Counted from the first letter of the stretch, positions 45,139 through 54,008 are shown. The stretch is DNA of 64,000 nt from RPQJ01 sp963706535 (GCA_963706535.1 CAVPMU010000012.1:434001-498000); one strand, 5' to 3'. Program-made: numbers and translations. The notes: a model not told the origin generated them from the sequence alone.

Positions 45139-45681
45139 TCAGCTGCGATCGCCGGATGAGGTCAGCACCAGCTGGCCGTTCTCGACCGGAATGCGACTGC
45201 CGGGGGCCTCGTCCATGTGCACGGTGCTCACCTGGTCTCCGAGGCGGTAGCGCACTTCGTAGCCGTCGGGTTTCTCGACGGAGTCGTAGACCGTGCGGCA
45301 GCGCTGCTCGACCGTCTGGGTGGTCTTGCCCTCCTGCATCTGCTTCTGGATCTTGCTGCCGGCATAGCCACCGGCCGCCGCGCCCGCCACCGTCGCCACC
45401 GTCTGGCCGGAGCCGTCGCCGATCTGGTTGCCGAGCACACCGCCCGCGACGGCGCCTATGACTGCACCCGTGACGCGCTTCGGATCCCTGGTGGCCGCCT
45501 GGTGCGTCACGATTTCGTCGGAGCAGACCTGCCGGGAGGTCTTCACCGTCCGCATCAGCGGTTCGACGTTGAGCACTTCGGCCGAATTGCGATTGTCCAT
45601 CGCCTGGTAACCGGCGAATGCGCCGGCCGCAGTGACCGCGACGCCGCCTACGATGAGGCCGGTAATTAGTGACTTGTTCAT
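45139..45681 (-). CDS. Glycine-zipper 2TM-domain envelope protein
   Basis: 180 residues. One N-terminal helix (LITGLIVGGVAVTAAGAFAGY) serves as signal or anchor. A glycine-zipper domain follows: RVTGAVIGAVAGGVLGNQIG and TVATVAGAAAGGYAGSKIQ, as in SlyB/Rick17kDa-like proteins. Two conserved cysteines (RQVCSDEIVT, EQRCRTVYDSVE) lie outside the zipper, and the C terminus GYEVRYRLGDQVSTVHMD is beta-rich. GGAGAAT precedes the ATG at 45681. Probably an envelope-integrity protein of the same stress set. Confidence 0.8.
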   Translation of the reverse strand: MNKSLITGLIVGGVAVTAAGAFAGYQAMDNRNSAEVLNVEPLMRTVKTSRQVCSDEIVTHQAATRDPKRVTGAVIGAVAGGVLGNQIGDGSGQTVATVAGAAAGGYAGSKIQKQMQEGKTTQTVEQRCRTVYDSVEKPDGYEVRYRLGDQVSTVHMDEAPGSRIPVENGQLVLTSSGDRS

Positions 45682-46103
45682 CTGAGAATTCTCCACTCGA
45701 CACACCCGTCGCGCGGTGAATTCCCGAAACGGTCGCGTGTGGTCGATGTCCAACAGCGTACCTGACGGGCCGGCCCGGTCTGTTCGGTACCGCACCATGC
45801 GCCGGGAGGGCCATGGGTGCGGGAGCGCACAGATGGCGGGAGAGGTGGGCGTTAGCCTCTCGCCTGTAGTCAGTGCGCCGACCTGCGCAGTGGCGGAAGC
45901 AGTCACGGAGCAGCACATGATTTGGGCAGACGCGATGCAAGGCAACGCCACCGTCGCATCACGCGATATCGATTCCATCGCCGACGGCAGCGCGCGCGAG
46001 GGCGTGTCGGACAGCTGGGATCCGTACGACGTTCGGCTGACTCGCGTAAAGCAGCCACGCGACCGCGCGGATGCGAATTCCGACAAATCAACTGGAGAAA
46101 GGT
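45682..46103. promoter_or_regulatory. 422-nt divergent intergenic region with three operator-like palindromes
   Basis: No gene is supported here. TGTTCGGTACCGCACC (45781-45796) matches TGTTCGGTACCGAACA at 14 of 16 positions. TGTGCGCTCCCGCACC (minus strand, 45816-45831) and a weak GGTACGCTGTTGGACA (minus, 45747-45762) flank it at centre-to-centre distances of 35 and 34 bp. The sites are 66-150 nt upstream of the glycine-zipper gene. The last 270 nt before the BON gene show no clear signal beyond the ribosome site GGAGAAAGG. Confidence 0.55.
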
Positions 46104-46652
46104 ATGAACGGTAAGGTTCTGAAGCTCATGGCAATCGTCGGAGCGCTGGCGGCTGTCGCTGCGTGCTCCTCCACTCGCACGCAGCAGTCGGCCGGTGAAG
46201 TCATCGACGACAGCGTGCTCACCGCCAAGGTGAAGGTTGCGCTGATCGAAGATCCGGTCACCAAGGCCGGCCAGATCAACGTCGAGACCTATCGCGGTGT
46301 CGTGCAGCTCGGCGGCTTCGTCGACAATGCCCAGCAGAAGGCGCAGGCAACGAACGTGGCACGCTCGGTCACGGGCGTAAAGGAGGTTCGAAATGACCTC
46401 CGCGTCAGCACCGCGCAGGCGACGGCCGGGCAGGTCATCGACGACGGCGCGATGACGGGCATGGTCAAGGCGAAGCTCATCGAGGACACGATGACCAAGG
46501 CCCACCAGATCAACGTGGAGACACAGAAGGGTGTGGTGCAGCTGGCCGGTTTCGTGGATTCGGCCGCGGCGAAAGCCCGTGCCGGCGAGATCGCCCGCTC
46601 CGTCGACGGTGTCGTCGAAGTGCGCAACGAGCTCGAGATCAGGCAGAATTAA
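46104..46652 (+). CDS. Double BON-domain lipoprotein
   Basis: 182 residues. A lipoprotein signal ends at AAVAAC (residue about 20). Two BON domains follow, each with the pattern (V)IDD..(L/M)T..VK..LIED..TKA.QINVET..GVVQL.GFVD and ending with VRNDLRV / VRNELEI. BON domains bind phospholipid surfaces and keep the outer membrane intact under osmotic stress (OsmY, DolP). The ATG is preceded by GGAGAAAGG. It lies divergent from the glycine-zipper gene across the operator region. Confidence 0.88.
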   Translation: MNGKVLKLMAIVGALAAVAACSSTRTQQSAGEVIDDSVLTAKVKVALIEDPVTKAGQINVETYRGVVQLGGFVDNAQQKAQATNVARSVTGVKEVRNDLRVSTAQATAGQVIDDGAMTGMVKAKLIEDTMTKAHQINVETQKGVVQLAGFVDSAAAKARAGEIARSVDGVVEVRNELEIRQN

Positions 46653-46689
46653 TTTCGCGGAGGCCGCGGGCGTCCCGTCGCCCGCGGCA

Positions 46690-48033
46690 CTACGCCACGC
46701 GGCCCGGACTGGCGACGACCCGGTTCCGCCCGAGTCGCTTGGCCTCATAGAGGCAGGTATCGGCGTGGTGCAGCACCGCCGACGCATCTGCCTCGTCCTT
46801 GAGCATCGCCAGGCCGATGCTCATCGTCACCCGCAGGCCGGGCGACAACTGCGCCCAGTCCTCGCGTTCCACCGCCGCGCGCAGGTCTTCACAGCGGCGC
46901 GCGGCCTCGGGCTCGTCGGACCCGGCAAAGCAGAACAGGAACTCCTCGCCGCCGTAACGCGCGACGAGGTCCGATTCCCGCATCTGCTCGGTGAAGATCC
47001 GGGCGACCCGCTCCAGTACCCGGTCGCCCACGCCGTGCGAGTGCTCGTCGTTGATGCGCTTGAAATGATCGATGTCCGCCAGCGCGATGCCGAGCGAGTG
47101 GCCATGGCGCGCGGCATGCGCGATCTCGCGACTGAGGAACCCGTCCGCGTGGCGACGGTTGTGGAGGCCCGTCAGCGTGTCCTGCTCCGCCAGGCGCTCG
47201 AGCTGCAGGGACTTCTCCAACAGCGCAGCGGTGCGCTCCTCGACCAGCCGTTCGAGCGTGAGCCGCATCTCCGCGAAGCGCTTGAGCGCCAGCATGCCCG
47301 CCGCCAGGACCACGAGCAGCAGCATAAGCACCGCGGTCTCCATTCGCGTCCAGACGATCGCGACCAGGATAGCCACCAGTCCCGCCGACATCTCCGTGAA
47401 CGTGTCGGTGAGGCTCAGTGATTCGCGCGCCGGCCTGCCCCTCACCCGCGCCAGGGTCATCATTCCGCCCTCGTTGATGACCTGCATCGCAACCAGCATC
47501 AGTAAGATCGCGGCGAACGACCCGGGCGCGAGGCTCCCTAGCGGCGCGGGGCCGCCGACACTGGCGTACAGCAGGCCCGCGCCCAGCACCATCAGCGACA
47601 TCAGGCCGGCGTTGGTCAGGGCCGCGATGCAGACGGCCCGCAGCGGGACTCCCTTGCGCAGGCGATGCCAGGGGTACACCAGGGAGGCGAGGCCGTTGAT
47701 CCACGCGGCGTCCACCGGGCCGAGCACGAGCACGCTCGAGACCTGGGCCACCCGATCGAAGGAAACGTAGCCGACGACCGGGTGACTGTAGCCGATCGAG
47801 ATCGTGAACAGGCCGAACAGCAGGAAGAACAGCGCCACCGGCCAATCGGCCGGGGTCAAGGTGCTGCCATCCGACGCGAAGGCGAGCGCTACGGCGGCCG
47901 CGAGGAAGAGCATGCAGCCGTAGACGAACTCGCCCGACCGGGACCACGGCCGCGTGGACTCCGCGGGAGCGGCTGCGGCCGGGACGCTCCGGGCGGCGCC
48001 GTGGTCGGGTGTCTCGCTTTCTTCCGCTGCCAT
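46690..48033 (-). CDS. Membrane-anchored GGDEF diguanylate cyclase
   Basis: 447 residues. The N-terminal half has seven or eight hydrophobic segments (FVYGCMLFLAAAVALAFA, VALFFLLFGLFTISIGY and others), then a short coiled coil (MRLTLERLVEERTAALLEKS) and a GGDEF domain with DIDHFKRINDEHSH and the active motif YGGEEFLF (GGEEF). It should make cyclic di-GMP in response to a membrane signal. No EAL domain and no clear RxxD inhibitory site are seen. The start is taken at ATG 48033; the frame upstream is shared with the truncated MscS gene. Confidence 0.82.
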   Translation of the reverse strand: MAAEESETPDHGAARSVPAAAAPAESTRPWSRSGEFVYGCMLFLAAAVALAFASDGSTLTPADWPVALFFLLFGLFTISIGYSHPVVGYVSFDRVAQVSSVLVLGPVDAAWINGLASLVYPWHRLRKGVPLRAVCIAALTNAGLMSLMVLGAGLLYASVGGPAPLGSLAPGSFAAILLMLVAMQVINEGGMMTLARVRGRPARESLSLTDTFTEMSAGLVAILVAIVWTRMETAVLMLLLVVLAAGMLALKRFAEMRLTLERLVEERTAALLEKSLQLERLAEQDTLTGLHNRRHADGFLSREIAHAARHGHSLGIALADIDHFKRINDEHSHGVGDRVLERVARIFTEQMRESDLVARYGGEEFLFCFAGSDEPEAARRCEDLRAAVEREDWAQLSPGLRVTMSIGLAMLKDEADASAVLHHADTCLYEAKRLGRNRVVASPGRVA

Positions 48034-48656
48034 TGCGGGCACCCTATCAGGAATGCCCGCAGGCGCGAATCCCGGCCCGCGATCGCATCGCGCGGGTCCA
48101 CCGTGTGGTCGAGCTGCGCCGGCAGGTCGACGCGCCGGTAGGGGTTTCGCGAGTAGTTCTTGCTCGTACCGCCCATGATCTTGCCGTTGCCCACCGACGT
48201 GAGGACGTTGTCGGGCGAATCGATCGTGGTGTTGAACAACCCGATCGAGCGCACCGTGCCCTCGACGTCGCCGGCCAGCACGTAGGCGCCGACCTTGAAC
48301 GGCCGCAACACGAGGATGAAGGCTCCGGCCGCGAAGTTCGGCAGCAGTCCGCCCCACGCCGCGCCGATCGCGATGCCGAGTGCGGCGATCAACGCCGCGA
48401 ACGAAGTGGTTTCGACGCCGAAGAAACCGAGGATGCCGATGATCAGCAGGATGTTGAGCGCGACCGTGAGGACGTTGCCGACGTAGCGCGCTATCGTCGG
48501 CTCCATCTTCTGCCGCTCCATCGCCTTGTTGACCGCCTTCGAGGCGAGGCCGATCAGCCAGCGGCCGACCACGAAGATCGCGATCGCGCCGAGCAGCTTG
48601 AGCCCGAACGAGATCAGCAGCGGTTGGGTGCTGGCCCAGAATGCCGTGACGTCCAG
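47889..48656 (-). pseudogene. MscS-family channel, CTG start and truncated C terminus
   Basis: By homology the protein begins LDVTAFWASTQPLLISFG at CTG 48656, preceded by AGGAGAAG at a good distance. No ATG or GTG fits; GTG 48572 would remove the first helix. The pore segment AALGIAIGAAWGGLLPNFAAG and the beta-domain start RPFKVGAYVLAGDVEGTV, NKIMGG-like loop and RNPYRRVDLPAQLDHTVDP are normal. After DPRDAIA the similarity stops: the C-terminal alpha/beta cage of about 90 residues is missing and the frame runs out inside the GGDEF gene. Either a real truncation or a missing segment in the assembly. Confidence 0.6.
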
Positions 48657-48812
48657 GCGCTTCTCCTGATGGATGGCGGGGCGTGTCAGCCCCGGTCATA
48701 GGACGCATTTTATCCCGCCACGCGCGCGCCTCCCCACTGGGTGTCCCGAAGCCTCATCCAATCGTCATCGACGGGCACCCAACCCGCGCGGGTTTCCGAG
48801 GCGAACAAGGAA

Positions 48813-48837
48813 ACGACGCCCCACGAGGGGGCGTCGT
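48813..48837 (-). terminator. Terminator hairpin downstream of the phoX-like gene
   Basis: On the minus strand ACGACGCCCC and GGGGCGTCGT pair over 10 bp with a 4-5 nt loop, followed by TTCC. It is 22 nt after the stop codon of the phosphatase gene. Confidence 0.6.
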
Positions 48838-48859
48838 CGGTTGCGAGCGAACTGCGCGC

Positions 48860-50164
48860 CTACTTGCGCCTGGTGATCGCCATCGTCTTGTCGTTGCCGG
48901 TGTCCGAGTGCTGCACGTTGACGAACAGCGTCTGCGGGTCGGTGCCGAAGTAGATGCCCGTGCCTTCGGCGCCAACGTCCTTCAGGGACGCGAACAGGTA
49001 CACGCCGTCTCGGTAACCGTCGCCGTCGCCGTCCGTGGAGTTCGGGTCGAACACCCAGATGTCGCTGTAGGCATTGTCCTCGACCATCCACAGCCTGCCG
49101 TCGGGACCGTCGGCGAGGTTGTCGACGCCGCGGAAGCCGGTGACGCCCGCACCGCGGTTCTCGACCGGGGCATTCCTGCCGGCAGCAACGACGTAGCTGA
49201 CCGACGGCGTGCCCCCGAGGCTGATGGCCATCACGGCGCCAGGGCCGCTGGTGCTGGTCGGGTCGCCGACGTCTTCGCAGGTGAGGGCGACGTAAAGCGT
49301 CGAGGCGATGCGCTCGATGTCCTCGGGCCGGCAGTACGAAGTCGCGCCGACGGCCTTGGCGGCGACGCGGGCGCTGATCTGCACCTGGTCCATGTCGAGT
49401 TCGACCCATTCGCCGACGCCGGTCTTGGTCGGGCTCGCGACCTTGAGCGCATAAAGTTGCCCGCTCGACAGGTCACCGCGGGTCTCCGGTACGAACTTGT
49501 AGATCGCCCCCGTGCGTTCCTCGTCGATGACGTACACGTTGCCCGCGGCGTCGAGCTCGAGGCCCTCGTGCGAAAGCGCTCCCAGTTGCGGGCGGACGGT
49601 CACGCTTGCGGCCCTGGTCGGGTCGGCCGGGTCGAGCGCCAGCTCGTACACCAGGCCGCTCACGGCGGCCGGATGATCCGGATCCGGGCGGGCCGACGTG
49701 ATCGTCTCCTCGGCGAAGAGAATCGTGTGCCACGGTGTCCACACGATGCCGTCCAGTGCTTCCCAGTCGTAACGGGTCGCCACTTCCTTTGCCTCGCCGG
49801 TCTGCAGGTCCACGACCGACACCGACCCGCCGAGCCCGCCGTCGTTGCGGGCATCGTTGCCGGTACGAACCTCGTGGGTGCGATACAGGAAGCGGCCGGC
49901 GTGCGACTTGCTCTCGTTGACCGTATTCATGTCGTTCCAGTCCACGCCGACGTAGATGTCGAGGTCGCTCTCGTCGGAGACGATGGTCTGCGTGTAGTCG
50001 GACGGGATGACCCAGGGCGCGGTCGCGAGGTCGATGCCGCCCTGCTGGTATGCGGAGGCGGGGATGGGATTGAATGCCATCGGGCCGTTCACGACGGTGG
50101 GTTCGGCATGGGCGTTCGCGGCGAACGCCGCGGCCACTGCCACCGCGAGCACTGATCTCTGCAT
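48860..50164 (-). CDS. PhoX-type (DUF839) alkaline phosphatase family protein
   Basis: 434 residues with a signal peptide (RSVLAVAVAAAFAANAHAEP). Conserved PhoX/DUF839 features: YVGVDWNDMNTVNESKSHAGRF, RYDWEALDGIVWTPWHTILFAEE (parts), LSHEGLELDAAGNVYVIDEE, YCRPEDIERIASTLYVAL, FRGVDNLADGPDGRLWMVEDN and a C-terminal SLKDVGAEGTGIYF. The acidic residues in these motifs bind the Fe/Ca cofactor. It probably releases phosphate from organic phosphates outside the cell. No TAT motif is present, unlike classical PhoX, which is normally TAT-exported. AGGAGAC precedes the ATG. Confidence 0.75.
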   Translation of the reverse strand: MQRSVLAVAVAAAFAANAHAEPTVVNGPMAFNPIPASAYQQGGIDLATAPWVIPSDYTQTIVSDESDLDIYVGVDWNDMNTVNESKSHAGRFLYRTHEVRTGNDARNDGGLGGSVSVVDLQTGEAKEVATRYDWEALDGIVWTPWHTILFAEETITSARPDPDHPAAVSGLVYELALDPADPTRAASVTVRPQLGALSHEGLELDAAGNVYVIDEERTGAIYKFVPETRGDLSSGQLYALKVASPTKTGVGEWVELDMDQVQISARVAAKAVGATSYCRPEDIERIASTLYVALTCEDVGDPTSTSGPGAVMAISLGGTPSVSYVVAAGRNAPVENRGAGVTGFRGVDNLADGPDGRLWMVEDNAYSDIWVFDPNSTDGDGDGYRDGVYLFASLKDVGAEGTGIYFGTDPQTLFVNVQHSDTGNDKTMAITRRK

Positions 50165-50322
50165 GTGCGAGTCTCCTGGGAAACGGGGTTGTGCGGAAGA
50201 TGGGGACGTGGGTTGCGTCCCGTGCACATCATTCCCGGGGCTCGTTGCCCGGAGATTGCTCGGACATGAAATCTTCGTGACGAGCTCGCAAGCTCGCAGG
50301 CGAAGCTTGCCGCCGTGCGACG

Positions 50323-50841
50323 CTACTGGATCATCCTCACCGTCGGCACCGGTGCGAAGTCGAACTTCTGCGCCTTCGCATTCCACTGGACGTAGCGTTC
50401 GCAGAAGCTCTCGCTGGCGAAATCGTTCGCCGGCTGCCTGCCGCATTCCGCACCCGACACCGTCAGCCAGAGCCGTGCTGCCGGACCCGTGCCCTCCAGC
50501 TTCGCGCCGTACACCCAGGCGCTGAAGGCGTTCCGGGCGCCGCCGGTGCCGTCACCCACGTATACCGTGACGCCCTTCTGGCGATCCCCGTAGATGCTCG
50601 GGGCACCGTCGCACATGATGGAGCCGACATCCAGGACGTAATCCTCCTTGCCGTCGCCATTGAGGTCCGCACGCTTCACCGCGTCAGTGGTGTGCGCCTT
50701 GCCGCCGACACCGGTGCATTCCGACGCAATCGCCGCCAGGTCGGCGGAGACCGTTGCCGGCAGCTTCGGCGGTGCTCCGTGTGCCACGGCGCAGACTAAC
50801 CAGGATCCGGTCGCAGCCACGATGACGGTCGCGGTTCGCAT
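50323..50841 (-). CDS. Exported protein with calcium-loop-like motif
   Basis: 172 residues. Signal peptide TATVIVAATGSWLVCAVAHG, then VSADLAAIASECTGVGGKAHT, the EF-hand/VCBS-like loop RADLNGDGKEDYVLDVG, and RKGV-like beta strands. Cysteine pairs (SECTG, SIMCDG, GAECGR, SFCERY) suggest disulfides. The DxNxDGxxDYV loop is typical of FG-GAP-like calcium sites. GGGAGGG sits before ATG 50841. It is encoded upstream of phoX in the same direction with a 158-nt gap. Function unknown. Confidence 0.6.
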   Translation of the reverse strand: MRTATVIVAATGSWLVCAVAHGAPPKLPATVSADLAAIASECTGVGGKAHTTDAVKRADLNGDGKEDYVLDVGSIMCDGAPSIYGDRQKGVTVYVGDGTGGARNAFSAWVYGAKLEGTGPAARLWLTVSGAECGRQPANDFASESFCERYVQWNAKAQKFDFAPVPTVRMIQ

Positions 50842-50954
50842 GATCGACCCTCCCTGCAGGGCGCTCGACGCTACGCCCGCCACCGGATCGCGTCAACGCG
50901 GCGGTACCATACGGCGAATCCACTTCGGGACCGCCGTCGATTGGAGTGAGCGCC

Positions 50955-51839
50955 ATGCGAATACTCGTCACTGGTGGAACCGGCTTCGTCGGCCAGGCCC
51001 TGTGCCCGCGGCTCCGCGCTGCCGGCCACGAGGTCGTGGTCCTGAGCCGCACGGCGAGCGCGCGGCCGCCCCCGGGCGTTGCGGCCGTCGTGAGCCGGAT
51101 GGATGAACTCGCCGCGGAGAAAATCGACGCCGTGGTCAACCTCGCCGGCGCACCCATCGGCGATGCGCGTTGGACGGAGAGCCGCAAGCGCCTGCTGCTC
51201 GAGTCGCGGACCACCACGACGGCGGGGCTGGTCGAGTGGATGCGCAAGTCGGCCCGGCGTCCGCAGGTGCTCGTATCCGCCTCGGCGGTGGGTTACTACG
51301 GCGAGCAGGGCGACCGCACGATCACGGAGGAATCGAAGCCGACGCCGGGTTTCACCCATGACCTCTGTGCGGCGTGGGAGCGCGAGGCCGGAAAGGCCGC
51401 CGCGCTCGGCGTGCGCGTGTGCGTGATGCGCATCGGCGTGGTGCTCGACCGCGGCGGCGGCGCGCTCGCGAAGATGCTGCCGGCCTTCCGCCTCGGCGCT
51501 GGCGGTCGCCTCGGAACGGGGCGCCACTACTTCCCGTGGATACACCGTGACAACGTCGTCGCGATCTGCCAGTGGCTGCTCGACAATCCGCCGGCCTCCG
51601 GCGCATACAACGTGAGCGCCCCGAATCCGGTGACGAATGCCGAGTTCACGCGGGCGCTCGGGCGGGCACTCGGGCGCCCGACCGTGCTGCCCATGCCGGG
51701 GGCGGCGCTCAAGCTGCTGTTCGGCGAGATGTCCGAGTTGCTGCTGGTCAGTGATCGGATGGTCCCGCACAGGTTGCTCGCCGGGGGGTTCTCGTTCAGT
51801 TACCCGGAACTCGACGAGGCGCTCGCGGTGATATTCTGA
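50955..51839 (+). CDS. TIGR01777-family NAD(P)-binding epimerase-like protein
   Basis: 294 residues. A Rossmann start MRILVTGGTGFVGQALC, then VNLAGAPIGDARWTESRKRLLLESR, SASAVGYYGEQGDRTITEE, FTHDLCAAWEREA, RIGVVLDRGGGALAKMLPAF and WIHRDNVV, all hallmarks of the SulA/YfcH (TIGR01777) short-chain epimerase family. The SDR Tyr lies in VGYYGE. It is a cytoplasmic oxidoreductase or epimerase of unknown substrate. ATG 50955 has GGAG eight bases upstream. The broken hydrolase-LuxR gene follows 31 nt later. Confidence 0.85.
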   Translation: MRILVTGGTGFVGQALCPRLRAAGHEVVVLSRTASARPPPGVAAVVSRMDELAAEKIDAVVNLAGAPIGDARWTESRKRLLLESRTTTTAGLVEWMRKSARRPQVLVSASAVGYYGEQGDRTITEESKPTPGFTHDLCAAWEREAGKAAALGVRVCVMRIGVVLDRGGGALAKMLPAFRLGAGGRLGTGRHYFPWIHRDNVVAICQWLLDNPPASGAYNVSAPNPVTNAEFTRALGRALGRPTVLPMPGAALKLLFGEMSELLLVSDRMVPHRLLAGGFSFSYPELDEALAVIF

Positions 51840-51870
51840 GGTCACGGTGGCTCGGGGAGAAGGCGCGGCC

Positions 51871-52861
51871 GTGGACCAGACGATCCGCTTCGTCACCTCC
51901 GGCGAGGTCAAGCTCGCCTACGCCTGCTCGGGCGACGGAACGCCGCTCGTGAAAGCGGCCAACTGGCTGTCGCACCTCGAGTTCGACTGGCAGAGCCCCG
52001 TCTGGCGACACTGGTTCGGGTTTCTCTCCAGCAGCCGCAGGCTGGTGCGCTACGACTCGCGCGGCCGCGGGTGTCAGTCGCTTCCCCCTGCTCGGCATCT
52101 CGCAGGGTGGAGCCATCGCGATCGAATACGCCGTCCGTCATCCCGAGCAGGTTTCGCACCTCGCACTCTACGGCGCCTACGCGCGCGGTTGGGCGCTGCG
52201 CGGCGAGGAATCGTGCCGGCAGGGAGAGGCGATGGTGGAACTGATCCGCACGGGTTGGGGACAGGAGAACCCGGCGTTCCGCCGCCTGTTCGCGTCGCTG
52301 TTCATCCCGGACGCGACCGAGGAGCAGACCCGCTGGTTCAGCGACCTGATGCGCACGACCACCCGGCCGGAGATCGCGGCGAGGATCATGGCTTTCGTGG
52401 GCCACATCGACGTGCGCGACAGGCTGGCGGAGGTACGGGCGCCGACGCTGGTCATGCACGCGCGGGGCGATGCACGGATACCCTTCGGCCTGGGGCGGGA
52501 GATTGCCGCCGGAATCCCCGATGCGCGGTTCGTCGCGCTCGACAGCCGCAACCACATCCTCATCGAAAGCGAGCCGTCCTGGGCGCGCTTCCGCGACGTA
52601 TTGACGGAATTCCTCGGCCCTCCGGCCACGACGCGCGGTGGTGCCGCGACGGACCCCGCGGCGCTCAGTGCGCTCACGTCGCGTGAAACGGAAATCCTGC
52701 GGTTGGTGGCGCAGGGGGCGGGCAATGCCGACATCGCAGCGAAGCTGTTCATCAGCGACAAGACCGTCCGCAACCACCTCACCAGCATCTTCGACAAGCT
52801 GGGCGTCGATTCCCGCGCCCGGGCGATCGTCTACGCCCGCGACCATGGACTGATCGGTTGA
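51871..52861 (+). pseudogene. Second hydrolase-LuxR regulator, internal deletion and frameshift
   Basis: GTG 51871 (VDQTIRF, preceded by GGGGAGAAGG) opens a copy of the 530-1603 gene. Identity is high up to YDSRGRG (about 52070). About 29 residues present in copy 1 are then missing and the frame shifts by one. From 52082 the second frame gives FPLLGISQGGAIAIEYA, through LDSRNHILIE, to a complete LuxR HTH (NADIAAKLFISDKTVRNHLTSIF). The nucleophile, Asp and His remain in the second part. A palindromic GCGGCCGC lies at the junction. Either mutation or a collapsed assembly; an intact protein would be about 355 residues and would be the natural regulator of block B downstream. Confidence 0.75.
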
Positions 52862-52877
52862 CGTCCTGCCACCGCCC

Positions 52878-52929
52878 GGGACAAACGTCCCGGTGCCGGG
52901 ACGCCGCAAATTGAGGCAGCTGCCTCATG
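52878..52929 (+). promoter_or_regulatory. Conserved promoter block B, upstream of the diiron gene
   Basis: GGGACAAACGTCCCGG, 11 bases, CGCAAATTGAG, five bases, TGCCTCATG: the same element as at 430-480 with one base difference in spacing. Here the two halves also form true palindromes, CGGGAC-N4-GTCCCG and TGAGGCAGCTGCCTCA. It lies between a hydrolase-LuxR gene and its probable target, 72 nt before the ATG at 53002. Confidence 0.6.
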
Positions 52930-53001
52930 TGGGCCGGAGGCGGTCCCGACAGTATGCGACCCCACCGGACACATCGTCCTTGAGCCAACGGGGATTCGCA
53001 C

Positions 53002-53961
53002 ATGAACGCAGCAGTCGAAACGATGGGCAACCACTCCAGCGCCGCAGCGCAGACCGCTCGATATGCACGATGCATCAAGGCATCGAAGCGCGTGCGCTGG
53101 GACATCGACGCCGACGTGATCCGCGGCCGGCAGTTCGACTTCGGCCAGAAGTTCCTGCCGGAGGGCCTCTCCCGGGTCGACCAGCTCGATTTCCTCGCCG
53201 CCGCCGAGCGTCGCACGCTGAGCCAGGTGCAGGGTCGCACCTACGCGAACATCTTCGGCATGATCGAGCGCTACATCGGCGCCAAGGTGCTGGAGCTGTC
53301 GCGCGAGCACTGCCTCGGCGACCAGATCGTGCTGGAAGGCCTCGTGCGCTTCAGCGACGAGGAACTCAAGCACCAGGAACTGTTCCGCCGCCTCGAGCGG
53401 ATGATCGACGAGGGCATGCCGGAGGGCTACAGCCAGATTGCCGATCCCAACGACGTGGCCCGTGTCGTGCTCGGCAAGTCCACGTGGGCGGTGCTGGCAC
53501 TCACCTGCCACATCGAGCTGTTCACGCAGGCGCACTACCAGCAGAGCATCGCGGATGACGGCGAGGTCTCCGAGCTGTTCCGCGACGTCTTCAGGTACCA
53601 CTGGCTCGAGGAATGCCAGCACGCGATCATGGACGAGATCGAGTGGACGAGGGAGCACGAGCGCCTGTCGCCGGCCGAGCACGACCGGGCGGTCGACGAC
53701 CTGATCGAGCTGGTGGGTGCCGTGGACGGAATCCTGCAGGCGCAGGCGGCGGTCGACGCCGGTTACTTCCTCAAGCTGTGCGATCGCGAGTTCACCGGCG
53801 TGCAGCAGAAGGCCATCAAGGACGGTGTGCTCGGCGCGTATCGCTGGCAATACATCGTCTCGGGCGTCGAGCACCCGCACTTCTCGCGGCTACTGGGCTC
53901 GATGACCACGCCTGCGCAGATGGCCCGCATCCAGGCGGCGCTCGGGTCGATCGTCCAGTGA
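53002..53961 (+). CDS. Ferritin-like diiron protein (possible AurF-type oxygenase)
   Basis: 319 residues, all helical. Metal-ligand pattern: Glu near 89 (IERYIG), EELKH near 120-124, a Glu near 172 (CHIELF) and EECQH near 203-207 (WLEECQHAIMDEIEW). Two ExxH motifs with separate Glu residues are the mark of ferritin-like diiron oxidases and N-oxygenases. No secretion signal is present. The gene has its own conserved promoter block and follows a hydrolase-LuxR gene in the same direction. The substrate is unknown; it could act on a lipid, an amine or O2/peroxide. Confidence 0.7.
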   Translation: MNAAVETMGNHSSAAAQTARYARCIKASKRVRWDIDADVIRGRQFDFGQKFLPEGLSRVDQLDFLAAAERRTLSQVQGRTYANIFGMIERYIGAKVLELSREHCLGDQIVLEGLVRFSDEELKHQELFRRLERMIDEGMPEGYSQIADPNDVARVVLGKSTWAVLALTCHIELFTQAHYQQSIADDGEVSELFRDVFRYHWLEECQHAIMDEIEWTREHERLSPAEHDRAVDDLIELVGAVDGILQAQAAVDAGYFLKLCDREFTGVQQKAIKDGVLGAYRWQYIVSGVEHPHFSRLLGSMTTPAQMARIQAALGSIVQ

Positions 53962-53979
53962 CCGGCAATTAACCGGCCA

Positions 53980-54008
53980 GTGACTGGTGGTGCATCGCCA
54001 CCAGTCAC
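53980..54008. terminator. Bidirectional hairpin between convergent genes, repeat family member
   Basis: GTGACTGGTGG and CCACCAGTCAC form a perfect 11-bp stem with a 7-nt loop. It covers the last codons of the PD40 gene and ends 47 nt after the diiron gene. The surrounding GATCGTCCAGTGACCGGC resembles the repeat at 58246. Confidence 0.6.

Noticed and set aside
45716..46114. 132-codon ORF in the gap before the BON gene
   Set aside because: No ribosome site, no similarity, and it overlaps operator-like palindromes and the BON start.
50165..50322. Pho box upstream of the phoX-like gene
   Set aside because: CTCGTCAC...TTTCATG is too far from two CTGTCAT repeats to support PhoB binding.
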